Positions 1 to 7,783 of a DNA stretch of 35,560 nucleotides are shown piece after piece. Both the position numbers and the translations under genes were made by a program. The first letter of the stretch is position 1; each line of letters starts with the position of its first letter. This DNA comes from a virus, in the IMG/VR virus record IMGVR_UViG_3300021961_000300, positions 1 through 35,560 of that record; one strand, written 5' to 3'. The notes beneath the pieces were generated by a model. That model ran no database searches. It was not told the DNA's origin and saw only the letters and a program-made list of their open reading frames with translations.

Positions 1-1365
1 TCCTGGATATACTTTTTCTATTTGATCCTGCACTTCTTTTCTATTTGGTTTTGTTGTTTGTGGGAAGAACATCTTCATCATAAAATATCTTCCTCTCCAA
101 TTTAAAGTTACCAAAATTATGTTTCCGGTTTTTGATGGAATTCTTACTGCTTCACTCATTTCAACAGCAGGACACTCCTTTGTTCCGTGAATAGGACAAA
201 TTACATTTTTTGGGGTATGTGAACACTCTGTTTCTTCTTTTTTCACGCAACGATTATAAGTTTTTCCAAAAAGTTTTTGAGTTCCTTTTTTCTCATATCC
301 AGGCCAACATTTTTTCGCCTCTTCTACCTCTACAGACTCCGATTTATTGCCCCAATTATCAGCACCTACTTTGCGACACTTTACAAGTGCCCCCGATGCA
401 TATGCAGAAGGCCAAACACTGTATCTTGATTTTACTTTATGATAGCAAGCATCCTTTTTTCCACTACCTTTCCCCTTCGCATCTTTTTCCTCACTCATTT
501 CTCCACTATCAACATAGTCTGCTGCAGCGTCTAAGTAATCTGCCGCTTTAGTGATTTTTGATTGAACCCATGCTTCAATATTACCTTCACCTTTAGCCAT
601 TTTTTTCTTGAGTCTTCTTGCTGCATTCATAACTGTAGAAAGTTCAGAACGAGCCATTGAATACTCATGATCTCTTTCTTTTGCTTCGTTCATTTTTTTC
701 TTAGGTTTATCTGTCGAAACATAAGTTGGTTTTGCAGCTCCAGTTTTTTGCTGTTGTCCCGGATCTGCTGCCTTTTTTCTTCTTGCCGCAGAAAGTCTTT
801 CCGCAGGAGTCATACTTGCTCTTTTTGCTGAAGAAACGCACTTTGGAGTTCCCTCTCCAGGTTCATCACTTGCACAGGTTCCACCAGTGACTACATTAAC
901 CCAACCGGGTTTACCTTCTTTTGATCTTGATTTACCAAACCAGTCCCGAAGGCCTTCTTCATCGATTGTTGCTCCGTTTTCTTTACGAAGCATTCCTTCA
1001 GGATCTACCATAAATCCTGCTGGAATTGGTTTGCATTTCTTATCAGTATAACAATAATATTTTCCAGGATCACATTTGCCATTTCCTTTTTCTTCATAAG
1101 CCACACCTCTTCTTGTGTGCTTAAGTTCTCCCTTTTGTTTTGCAATTAATTTTTTAGATAATGCTCCAACATTGATGTCGATTGGATTTTCATCTGGAGT
1201 TTTCTTTTTTGGATTATCATAAACATCAACATCCCCATCAGCATCACGATCAACATACTGAACTGTTGAGTGATGAACTAATTGTTTTAGATCAAGATTG
1301 GGATCCAACTGATGCTGTATTCCCTTTAGGTGTGGTGTTTTGTGGGAGAACTTGGGATATTTCAT
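1..1365 (-). CDS. Cys-pair multi-module basic protein, 3' end outside window
   Basis: This open frame has 455 codons from ATG at 1365 to base 1 with no stop, so the C-terminus lies beyond the window. The function is unknown. The protein is rich in Lys, Gly and Cys and looks like a chain of short modules, each with a Cys pair. One has CDPGKYYC near residues 98-105. The next starts at GLRDWFGK, continues with GWVNVVTGGTC and a second Cys, and ends in a basic AARRKKAADP tail (about residues 137-205). Another is DACYHKVKSRYSVWPSAYAS followed by LVKC (about 299-325), and the last is KKCWPGYEKKG with NRCVKKE (about 347-375). From memory, similar modules occur in hypothetical proteins of T4-like cyanophages (possibly DUF5872- and DUF6321-type; unchecked). 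Its start overlaps the stop of the upstream 51-aa gene in an ATGA, so the two are probably translationally coupled. It lies downstream of the small terminase gene, which suggests but does not prove a virion or packaging role. Confidence 0.8.
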   Translation of the reverse strand, partial: MKYPKFSHKTPHLKGIQHQLDPNLDLKQLVHHSTVQYVDRDADGDVDVYDNPKKKTPDENPIDINVGALSKKLIAKQKGELKHTRRGVAYEEKGNGKCDPGKYYCYTDKKCKPIPAGFMVDPEGMLRKENGATIDEEGLRDWFGKSRSKEGKPGWVNVVTGGTCASDEPGEGTPKCVSSAKRASMTPAERLSAARRKKAADPGQQQKTGAAKPTYVSTDKPKKKMNEAKERDHEYSMARSELSTVMNAARRLKKKMAKGEGNIEAWVQSKITKAADYLDAAADYVDSGEMSEEKDAKGKGSGKKDACYHKVKSRYSVWPSAYASGALVKCRKVGADNWGNKSESVEVEEAKKCWPGYEKKGTQKLFGKTYNRCVKKEETECSHTPKNVICPIHGTKECPAVEMSEAVRIPSKTGNIILVTLNWRGRYFMMKMFFPQTTKPNRKEVQDQIEKVYPG

Positions 1366-1517
1366 TCAACTGGTTTTGATTTAGTTTCTTCACCTTTTGC
1401 TCTTTTTCTTCTTGCCGCGCAATGAGCGCGTTGAGAAAATCCTTTTGGATTCGAGCAATCAATACTCTTTTTATATTTATTAGACCACTCTTCTTGAAAT
1501 TGTTTAAATGTCTTCAT
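1362..1517 (-). CDS. 51-aa basic Cys mini-protein
   Basis: This gene encodes 51 residues starting MKTFKQFQEEW and containing CSNPKGFSQRAHCAARKKRA. Its function is unknown. The segment from CSNP to ARKKR is a two-Cys basic motif that I recognise from cyanophage hypothetical proteins. It resembles the basic tail of one module in the next gene, where AARRKKA follows a Cys. The gene is held by ATGA overlaps at both ends: its ATG overlaps the TGA of the fibre-like gene, and its own TGA overlaps the ATG of the multi-module protein. This arrangement argues for real translation despite the short length. It could be a detached module of the larger downstream protein. Confidence 0.75.
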   Translation of the reverse strand: MKTFKQFQEEWSNKYKKSIDCSNPKGFSQRAHCAARRKRAKGEETKSKPVE

Positions 1518-3427
1518 ACTTCTATCGCAGTAAAAATTACCTTGAATGTGGTTGGACTAGTTGTTGAAGGATAACCAAGAAGCCTCAGTGCTCCACTATT
1601 AATATCAGAAGAAAAAGTCGCAATTCCAACTGGTTGATTTATAGTTCCATATTCTGTCATGTATGTAGTTGATCCGTCATGTATTACATTAATAGTAGTC
1701 ATATTAAAGTTTGAACCTTCACTAACTTGAATCTGATAATTAACAGATCTATAAATTGATGCGCTTACAGATATGACCGTAGCTTGATTTGTTGAATTTG
1801 TTGTTAAAATTCCAGATTGAATATCTCCAGCGATTAATTCTAGATTGGTTGCAGAAACAGGAGAAAAAGTAAATTCACTCGATGATGCGTCATATCTTAA
1901 AAATCTACCATCACCCAAATTTGAAGAATTTACGTCACTTAATCCAATTAAAGTATTGCTACCACCTAATGAGGTACTTGCAATACCAACCCACTTAGAA
2001 TTTGCTTGATCGTAAATTAAAAGTTTTCCTTGACCTGTTGTTTGATCGAATTCGACATCATCTAGGTCTTTGATAAATCCAGCTCCACCACCACCAATTG
2101 TGGAAATTTGCTGCTGAATTCTATTAATGAATAACCGATAATGATTTGATAGATCATCTAGAGTTGCAAATTTCTGATCCATTGGTGTTAATGGATCAGG
2201 ATCTTTTCCTATCGATTCTTTTTCAGTGGGAGGTTCATTTAAAAGACCTTCCTGTAAAGATTCCTGTATAGATTCTTGTTCTGATTTAATAGTTCTGACA
2301 AGACTTCTTAATTCTTTTATGTCAGATCTAATGTATCGAAGATCATCATCATAATATTTTACTTCGGGCAGATTTGAAATTTGCTCTCGCAAATCTTCAA
2401 AATATTTTAAAAGGAGTTTATCAGTCTCAACACTATCTGAGTTATATTTTTTTAGTTTCTCATCTAAACTTTGTTTTAATAAATTGTATTCGCTGGAAAT
2501 TTGTTTCTTTAATTTTCTATCATCATCTTTAAATTCTTTATGATATTCCCATATTCTTAGAGATGTCTCTCTAAGTTCTTTCCATATTTTTTCCTTTTCT
2601 TCTTGTATTTTATTTTTTAAATCTTGAGATTTTGTTTCGGAATCAACTTTGTTTTCAAAAAACTTATTATCAAAATTTTCTGATAGTTCTTTTAAGTTAA
2701 AATCAACAACTTCCCTCAATGTGTTAATATTATCATGAACTTTGATAAAGTCATCATCAATAACACTAAACGTTTTTCCTATCCAAGAAAAATCAGGTAC
2801 TTCATTGACTTCATTAACCCATTTTGGAAATGTTGGTATCTCCGATCTTACTCTAGCAATTTCTTCTTTGAGTGTTTTTAAATCCTCTTCATAATATTTT
2901 GGCTCTGGTAAGGAAGATATCTCATCTTTAATATTTTTTATTTTCTCCTCAATTTCTTCAACTTGAGTATCATAATATTTTATTTCAGGAAGATCTGAAA
3001 TTGAACTTGAAATAAATTCTTTTACAGAATCTATTTGACTGCATATTTCCTCTATTTCTAAATCATAATACCTTACTTCTGGTACAGTAGGTATTTCATT
3101 TTTTATTTGAATAATTTGTTCTGAAAGACTCTCAAGTTCTTTATCATAATACTTTATTTCAGGAATTTCTGGAATATCTTTTCTTAAATCATTAATTAAA
3201 CGAATTAACTCTGGAAATGGAGAAATTACGTCTTTAATCTCTACAAAACTATCTCCATTCAAATCCTCAATAGTTTGAGTTTCTTCTTTTAATTCTACTA
3301 CTTCTTTTTCGATAAAGTCTTCAACAGAGGGTAATTCCTCTGCAACTTCCTCTGTTAAAAATTCATCGATTGATGGGAGATCTTTTTGAATTAGATCTTC
3401 AATCGAGGGTAAGTCCTCTTTTGACAT
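1514..3427 (-). CDS. Coiled-coil fibre or whisker-like structural protein
   Basis: The product has 637 residues. Residues 5-39 hold three copies of an acidic LPSIEDLI-type motif. From about 85 to 200 there is a repeat of LPEIKYYD followed by a heptad-rich stretch, with the YYD/YYE core at about 93, 120, 151 and 178 and a lone copy near 358. Residues 240-395 are Lys/Glu-rich and should form a long coiled coil. After a GGGGAG hinge at about 445-450 come two copies of a fibre-type motif (FIKDLDDV with LLIYD and KWVG, then LIGLSDV with FLRYD), followed by a beta-rich C-terminus. This layout fits an extended trimeric fibre, tail-fibre-like or fibritin (wac)-like. It follows gp16, where T4 has no such gene, and a late-promoter motif precedes it. 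I cannot assign it to one T4 protein. Confidence 0.85.
   Translation of the reverse strand: MSKEDLPSIEDLIQKDLPSIDEFLTEEVAEELPSVEDFIEKEVVELKEETQTIEDLNGDSFVEIKDVISPFPELIRLINDLRKDIPEIPEIKYYDKELESLSEQIIQIKNEIPTVPEVRYYDLEIEEICSQIDSVKEFISSSISDLPEIKYYDTQVEEIEEKIKNIKDEISSLPEPKYYEEDLKTLKEEIARVRSEIPTFPKWVNEVNEVPDFSWIGKTFSVIDDDFIKVHDNINTLREVVDFNLKELSENFDNKFFENKVDSETKSQDLKNKIQEEKEKIWKELRETSLRIWEYHKEFKDDDRKLKKQISSEYNLLKQSLDEKLKKYNSDSVETDKLLLKYFEDLREQISNLPEVKYYDDDLRYIRSDIKELRSLVRTIKSEQESIQESLQEGLLNEPPTEKESIGKDPDPLTPMDQKFATLDDLSNHYRLFINRIQQQISTIGGGGAGFIKDLDDVEFDQTTGQGKLLIYDQANSKWVGIASTSLGGSNTLIGLSDVNSSNLGDGRFLRYDASSSEFTFSPVSATNLELIAGDIQSGILTTNSTNQATVISVSASIYRSVNYQIQVSEGSNFNMTTINVIHDGSTTYMTEYGTINQPVGIATFSSDINSGALRLLGYPSTTSPTTFKVIFTAIEV
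2843..3172 (-). repeat. Four-copy LPEIKYYD coiled-coil repeat
   Basis: Within the fibre-like gene, the motif [IL]PE[IVP][KR]YY[DE] recurs four times at intervals of 27, 31 and 27 residues. Each copy is followed by a charged helical stretch ending in E-I. A fifth copy lies further on near residue 358. The Pro-Glu-Tyr-Tyr node between helices looks like a regular joint in a segmented coiled coil. Confidence 0.85.
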
Positions 3428-3469
3428 TTTATTAGTAACCTTTGTACTTTAGGATTTCTCTCCTTCTTT

Positions 3470-3901
3470 CTATTTATTTCCTTCCGATTGTTGAGATTTT
3501 AGAAGTTTTGCTAATTCAGCAGTTGATCCAACAAACAGGGCATTTGTAACATTTGTTGGCCCCTTTGCTTGCTTTTCTTCTTCAACCTCCTTCAGTTTCT
3601 TCTGTAAATCCATTAATTTATCAGTTGCATCAGCAACATTTTTTATTAATTGTCCTGCAACTTCATAAGCACGAGGCATCTCACTTTCTTGGGCGAGTTC
3701 AAGAATTCCATTAATTGCTTCTTGTCCCTTTTCAATCAAACTATAGAGATTTCCCCTAGTGTATTCATAATCTTTTTTGATGTCTTCCATCGAAGAATTG
3801 ATACTTTCAATTTTAGAAACAGTTTCGGTTTCTTTAGAAACTATTTCTCCATCTATATTGAAGGTATCATTTAGATCGTCAAATTTTTTAGTCATTTTCA
3901 T
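3470..3901 (-). CDS. 16: Terminase small subunit gp16
   Basis: The product has 143 residues, compared with 164 for T4 gp16. It is the small terminase subunit, which recognises the concatemeric DNA and stimulates the large subunit gp17 during head filling. The central region (about 45-110) is helical and coiled-coil-like, with MPRAYEVAGQLIKNVADAT corresponding to the T4 stretch SPRHMEVFATLMGQM. The C-terminal NALFVGSTAEL matches the T4 NATVFMGSPTEL, which is a strong diagnostic. Its ATG overlaps the TGA of gp15, as expected for coupled translation in the order 13-14-15-16. A second Met, two codons in, is an alternative start. The large subunit gene is not in the window. Confidence 0.9.
   Translation of the reverse strand: MKMTKKFDDLNDTFNIDGEIVSKETETVSKIESINSSMEDIKKDYEYTRGNLYSLIEKGQEAINGILELAQESEMPRAYEVAGQLIKNVADATDKLMDLQKKLKEVEEEKQAKGPTNVTNALFVGSTAELAKLLKSQQSEGNK
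3471..3478 (-). promoter_or_regulatory. Late promoter motif AATAAATA
   Basis: The minus-strand octamer AATAAATA matches the T4 late -10 consensus TATAAATA at 7 of 8 positions. It lies about 43 bases upstream of the fibre-like gene. Its last bases overlap the TAG stop of the small terminase gene. Confidence 0.55.
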
Positions 3902-4899
3902 GAAAGAGTACCATCAAATCCAAAATTATCTCCGAGTTCTATTAGATCATTATCTGTTGTCGTAACTTTCTTAATAGCTGCACCTTTAACATGATTTGAT
4001 ATTGTTGTACTGTCTGAACCCCTTTCAACGGTTAGTTTATTATTAGTCTTGGACTTGATATACATTTCCTCATTATCAATTACAAAATATGAATTGACTG
4101 GCAGAGATGATGCATCGTCCACTTCTATCAAAGTTTGCGATAGATCAATATCTTCAGATAAGTTTGTAGTTATAGTTCCAGTATAATTCTTTGTAGCTCT
4201 TGGAGTTACGCTGTAAGTAAGATCTCTGGTAGGAGTTTTTGTTTCGTCTCCAGAAACAAGACCAATGGAGACACGCTTGATGATATCGGAAGTTGCGGAC
4301 TGAACTGGTCCAAATAGATATGTTTTTGCAGTAAATCTTAAAATATAGATTAAAGCCCTTCTTGTTGAAAAATCACCCTCATAATCATCACTCATAGAAA
4401 TGTTATCGAGGACTACTGGAATGTCTCTTTTCTCCCCTATTGTTTCTACTAAATCTACGGTTATATTGTATGATGGTTGAAAATATGGCAAAATCTGTTC
4501 TACAATTTGAAGCATGTCATCATTCAGTTTTGTCATAATAGCAAGTTCAAACTGCATATTATAAGGAACTGGAAGATATGCTTTTTTCTCAGATGTTTTA
4601 TCTGATGTTAATGATGCTAAGAAAATTTGATTTTGATTTGTTTTTCTACTCGAATCATAGGAAAGACCTATAAATTCAAATGACATTCTTGGAAGTGTCA
4701 TTTGAACGGGTTTGTTTAGATCTGGTTGTTGATTTAAACGAGCAAGGAATTTTTGAGTTGGTCCATAAGCCAAAGGAACTTTTACGACACTGACAGTATT
4801 ATCGGAACTGTCTGTATGTTTAATCGATATATTATTAAACAAAGAACCAAACGAAATAACAGTTCTTCTTAATATTTCGTGGTAAAAGTATTCAAACAT
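3898..4899 (-). CDS. 15: Tail completion and sheath stabiliser protein gp15
   Basis: This is the T4 gp15 homologue, which caps the finished tail and connects it to the neck. The start MFEYFYHEILRRTVISFGSL aligns with T4 MFGYFYNSSFRRYATLMGDL, and the signature DDMLQIVEQILPYFQPSYN is nearly identical to T4. At 333 residues it is longer than T4 gp15 (272). The extra length is a C-terminal segment (about 240-333) holding a small beta module with FVIDNEEMYIKS, LTVERGSDSTT and HVKGAAIKKV. That module reappears in the two giant proteins of this window. A late-promoter-like GATAAATA lies about 43 bases upstream, just after the gp14 stop. Confidence 0.93.
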   Translation of the reverse strand: MFEYFYHEILRRTVISFGSLFNNISIKHTDSSDNTVSVVKVPLAYGPTQKFLARLNQQPDLNKPVQMTLPRMSFEFIGLSYDSSRKTNQNQIFLASLTSDKTSEKKAYLPVPYNMQFELAIMTKLNDDMLQIVEQILPYFQPSYNITVDLVETIGEKRDIPVVLDNISMSDDYEGDFSTRRALIYILRFTAKTYLFGPVQSATSDIIKRVSIGLVSGDETKTPTRDLTYSVTPRATKNYTGTITTNLSEDIDLSQTLIEVDDASSLPVNSYFVIDNEEMYIKSKTNNKLTVERGSDSTTISNHVKGAAIKKVTTTDNDLIELGDNFGFDGTLS

Positions 4900-4941
4900 A
4901 TTATTTTAGTTGTTTAACTATTTAACAAGATTGATTTGGGC

Positions 4942-4949
4942 TATTTATC
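4942..4949 (-). promoter_or_regulatory. Late promoter motif GATAAATA
   Basis: The minus-strand octamer GATAAATA matches TATAAATA at 7 of 8 positions. It lies between the gp14 stop and the gp15 start, about 43 bases upstream of the gp15 ATG and one base after the gp14 stop codon. Confidence 0.55.
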
Positions 4950-4950
4950 T

Positions 4951-6345
4951 TTATGGCATTCCAAATGGATTTCTAACACTAAAGTCGATAATTTGATCTG
5001 CCTCTAGTTCTATCTCATCATTTTGAGCGAACCCATCTTTAAGATCGTCTGTATTAACTGATCTGATTTTATATGTTGCTCCAGATTCGGATCCAGTAAT
5101 AGTTTCGTCGGATAAGAAAGTGCCGGAAATTATAGAAATTTCTAAAGTGTTTGTTACAGAGTTCCAGGTCTTAACTCTTGCGGTTGTTCCACTAGTTCCA
5201 CCAGTTACAAGTTCATTAAATATAAAGTTTCCACTTCCTCCAATATATGGAGAGGAAATTGTAATTGTTGGTGCAACAGTATAACCAAATCCAGAATTTG
5301 TAACATAAATTGCCGAAATAGTTCCACCAGCACTAACTGTTGCTATTCCTATAGCAGTTATTCCAGATCCTGGAGCTCCAGTAAATGAAACTGTTGGAGC
5401 ACTAATGTATCCAGATCCAGCGTTCGTGATTGTAATAATTCCAACAACTCCATCACCAATTCCTGTAGTTGCCGCAGCACCAACACCGCCGCCGCCAGTA
5501 AAAGAAACTGAAGGTGCAATGGTATAACCAGATCCGGGATTTGTTATATAAACTGCTTGAACTTTTGAAGAGATTGTTCCGTTGCAATCAATAATATTAT
5601 CAATCAATGTGGAAATTCCAACTGCAGTAGTTCCTCCAAATGGGGCCGATGAAAATGCTACAACTGGAGGAGATGTGTAACCTTCGCCTCTATCGGTGAT
5701 GCTAACAAACCTAACTCCTCCATTAACAATTGATGTAATAGCCTCAGCAGTTACTCCAGTACCAACTAACGTAAGAGTTTGGGTATATCCCACACCTCCT
5801 TCATCATCACCTATCGTACTATCGTCAATTTCGCCAACACCAGTATCAATGAGTTCATCCTCATACCTGAAGAGTTCGCATCTCAGTTCATAAACATAAT
5901 TTTTTTGTAGTTGATAAAAAGGTTTTTCATGTTCTACATATTTTATTTCGAATAATTTATCTCCAAGGGGAAAATAGACTAAATCCCCTTCTTTTGGCCT
6001 TGTTGCTAACTCTATATTTGGGAGATTTTGTATTAACGGAGTTATGTAATTTTCGTATCTTTCTTTTGATATAATCAAAGTCAGATCATCTAGTTCTTGT
6101 ATACCAAATTTAGATAAAAGTGTTCCAACACCACCATATCCCTCATAATTTTCGACATATGCTTCAATTGGATAAGCATTGTCAAATTCAGATTGAATTA
6201 CCTCAGAAATTATTGTTTTCTTTGTAATATATTTTCTTGGAATATAATAAATTTCAACTCCATACATACGAAGTTGTTCGTTTATGAGATCTTGAATTAA
6301 ATTTTGTTCGCTTTTAGAACCTTGCTGAAAAAAGGGGTTAAGCAT
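4951..6345 (-). CDS. 14: Neck protein gp14 with repeat insertion
   Basis: This is the T4 gp14 homologue, a neck (head-completion) protein that joins the head to the tail with gp13. The core, about residues 1-165, starts MLNPFFQQGSKSEQNLIQDL and includes the RPKEGDLVYFPL and LFEIKYVEHEKPFYQL stretches typical of gp14. The extreme C-terminus, NDEIELEADQIIDFSVRNPF, also looks like the normal gp14 end. Between them, about residues 200-430 are an expansion, so the protein has 464 residues instead of about 256 in T4. It contains four GSGYT..AP-type beta repeats and two copies of a TSG.TA module (GGTSGTTARVKTW and GSESGATYKI). The gene starts 4 bases after gp13 ends. Confidence 0.92.
   Translation of the reverse strand: MLNPFFQQGSKSEQNLIQDLINEQLRMYGVEIYYIPRKYITKKTIISEVIQSEFDNAYPIEAYVENYEGYGGVGTLLSKFGIQELDDLTLIISKERYENYITPLIQNLPNIELATRPKEGDLVYFPLGDKLFEIKYVEHEKPFYQLQKNYVYELRCELFRYEDELIDTGVGEIDDSTIGDDEGGVGYTQTLTLVGTGVTAEAITSIVNGGVRFVSITDRGEGYTSPPVVAFSSAPFGGTTAVGISTLIDNIIDCNGTISSKVQAVYITNPGSGYTIAPSVSFTGGGGVGAAATTGIGDGVVGIITITNAGSGYISAPTVSFTGAPGSGITAIGIATVSAGGTISAIYVTNSGFGYTVAPTITISSPYIGGSGNFIFNELVTGGTSGTTARVKTWNSVTNTLEISIISGTFLSDETITGSESGATYKIRSVNTDDLKDGFAQNDEIELEADQIIDFSVRNPFGMP
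5251..5709 (-). repeat. GxGYT-xAPxVxF repeats inside gp14
   Basis: Four repeats of the form ITNxGSGYTxAPxVxF lie in about residues 213-365 of gp14, with the GY pair at about 222, 273, 312 and 354. They are separated by Gly-rich linkers with GIGDGV- or AVGIST-like strings. The same repeat is frequent in the 4019-aa protein. Confidence 0.85.
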
Positions 6346-6349
6346 ATTT

Positions 6350-7198
6350 TTATCCTATCATGTCGAGTGGTGGTAACTCGTATGTGTTGGACATTTTTTC
6401 CATTATTGCATCAATCTCTTTCTGAGCGTCATCGTAAATTTGTCTTCCATTGAGTTCAACACCACCTGGAAGTTTTACACCTTGGAACTTGATTAAATTT
6501 TGTCCCCATTGACGTTTAATCAAAGAAGTTAAGTAAGGCTTTAAGAAAGAATCATTCCAAACTCTAGTAAAATCATTGGGATCGAGTATTCTGTAGCAAT
6601 CTATAATCAAATAATCTCCCACACTCATGCTTCCCCAGTCAATATCTAGATACAATCTATCCATTCTTTGATTGAATCTAATTTGTTTCTGTGTGGTGAG
6701 TAAGAAATCCATATCTTCTAGATATGTTTTCACCATTGCGTATGTAAGTAGTTCTGTTGATCCCCAATAATATATGTCATTGAGAAATAACTGATACTTA
6801 ACACTAAACATGTTGTTAGTAACAGTATTTGTTCCATCAAAATGAAAAATTTTATTAATTCCTATAACTGATGGTGGAATTTGCAAATAATTGCTGTTCT
6901 CTTTATATGTGAACGTCGTTGCAGTTCCTACAATATTTGTTGTTGCTGTTGTTGTAACAATACCTGCAACTGGATTATCTCCGCCTGGAGCTCTTCCTCT
7001 ATTAATGTCGTCTTGAGTTACTTGATATTTTAGATACATTTGAGTGACACCATCAAAGTGTCTCTCTTGGAAAAATTGAACGGCATCATCAACTAAATCA
7101 TCTATCTGCTCATCTGCAACGTTAATTTCCAAAACTGGTGCTCCCAGTTTTCTCTTGCAGTAATCTATCAGTTCTTGCCTGCTTGATGGTTGAGCCAT
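6350..7198 (-). CDS. 13: Neck protein gp13
   Basis: This is the T4 gp13 homologue, a head-completion protein that forms the neck with gp14. The N-terminus contains SRQELIDYCKRKLGAPVLEI and the acidic stretch DEQIDDLVDDAVQFFQERHF, the classic opening of cyanophage gp13. The C-terminal part has WGQNLIKFQGVKLPGGVELN and ends in YELPPLDMIG, also typical. At 282 residues it is close to the T4 length (309). A CATAAATA late motif lies about 24 bases upstream. No strong Shine-Dalgarno sequence is visible between the motif and the ATG. Confidence 0.93.
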   Translation of the reverse strand: MAQPSSRQELIDYCKRKLGAPVLEINVADEQIDDLVDDAVQFFQERHFDGVTQMYLKYQVTQDDINRGRAPGGDNPVAGIVTTTATTNIVGTATTFTYKENSNYLQIPPSVIGINKIFHFDGTNTVTNNMFSVKYQLFLNDIYYWGSTELLTYAMVKTYLEDMDFLLTTQKQIRFNQRMDRLYLDIDWGSMSVGDYLIIDCYRILDPNDFTRVWNDSFLKPYLTSLIKRQWGQNLIKFQGVKLPGGVELNGRQIYDDAQKEIDAIMEKMSNTYELPPLDMIG

Positions 7199-7221
7199 TT
7201 ATAATGCCTATTTCGTAAAAA

Positions 7222-7229
7222 TATTTATG
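7222..7229 (-). promoter_or_regulatory. Late promoter motif CATAAATA
   Basis: The minus-strand CATAAATA lies about 24 bases upstream of gp13. The TAA stop of the preceding 128-aa gene forms the core of the octamer. Confidence 0.65.
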
Positions 7230-7611
7230 GTGCGGAAGAAACTCCCGCATAAACTAGTATATTTCCGTTAACTATATTGTATACAGTAGATCCAGAACTC
7301 ACTAAAACATTATATACATATCTACCCTCTTCCAAACTTCTGGTGTCTGTTGATCCAAGCGAAATCTCAAACCTACCACCTGCAGCACTGGTAAATCCTA
7401 CATTAAAAGTTGCTGATGCCCCTAGAGTGGCTCCAATAGAGACACTTTTTGCCATCTGAGAGGATCCAGTCCAATTGGTAAAATTGAATGGAGATTTTGA
7501 CGTATCAGTTACATTAAATTTTCCAACAAAGTCTGCTCCAGTGTAAATTGTCAAATTAGCTGCGTAAGGAACGCCTGCTTCGGGATCAAACGTTATATTT
7601 TTACTTGCCAT
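7225..7611 (-). CDS. Small beta-sandwich virion protein, BppU-like pattern
   Basis: The product has 128 residues and is predicted to be mostly beta. It opens with ITFDPEAGVPYAANLTIYTG and then FVGKFNVTD. Later it has GRFEISLGSTDTRSLEEGRY, with VYNVLV and NGNILVY near the end. The order of a typed segment, a polar strand pair, an L-x-x-GRYVYNV strand and a final GxIxVY strand resembles the N-terminal beta-sandwich found in many phage baseplate and tail adaptor proteins (the BppU-type pattern). That comparison is by pattern only. The gene overlaps the preceding 60-aa gene by 11 bases and ends inside the gp13 late promoter. A minor virion component is likely; T4 has fibre or whisker genes in this position. 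Confidence 0.75.
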   Translation of the reverse strand: MASKNITFDPEAGVPYAANLTIYTGADFVGKFNVTDTSKSPFNFTNWTGSSQMAKSVSIGATLGASATFNVGFTSAAGGRFEISLGSTDTRSLEEGRYVYNVLVSSGSTVYNIVNGNILVYAGVSSAP

Positions 7612-7783
7612 TTGACACTCCCATTGTTAATAGAGTTTCTTGTTGTTTTAAATATAATTTAAAATAAGACTTTGCAATATTTTTTAGTTGATCAATATCA
7701 TCTATACTATCTATCTCAGCGGCATATTTAAAATACTCAAAACTTTTGCTGAGATTATCCAAATTAATTTTGTCTGGATCCAT
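7601..7783 (-). CDS. 60-aa acidic helical hypothetical protein
   Basis: The product starts MDPDKINLDNLSKSFEYFKY and is helical and acidic in its first two thirds, with a KSYFKLYLKQQETLL helix near the end. I do not recognise a function. It overlaps the neighbouring genes on both sides (20 bases with the 77-aa gene, 11 with the 128-aa gene), which suggests coupled translation within the late operon. It may be a small virion or assembly factor. Confidence 0.7.
   Translation of the reverse strand: MDPDKINLDNLSKSFEYFKYAAEIDSIDDIDQLKNIAKSYFKLYLKQQETLLTMGVSNGK

Noticed and set aside
210-1379. Plus-strand frames of 113 and 65 codons at the left end
   Set aside because: They oppose the continuous 455-codon minus-strand frame, whose Cys-module motifs I recognise. 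Their own sequence is low-complexity and lacks a motif.
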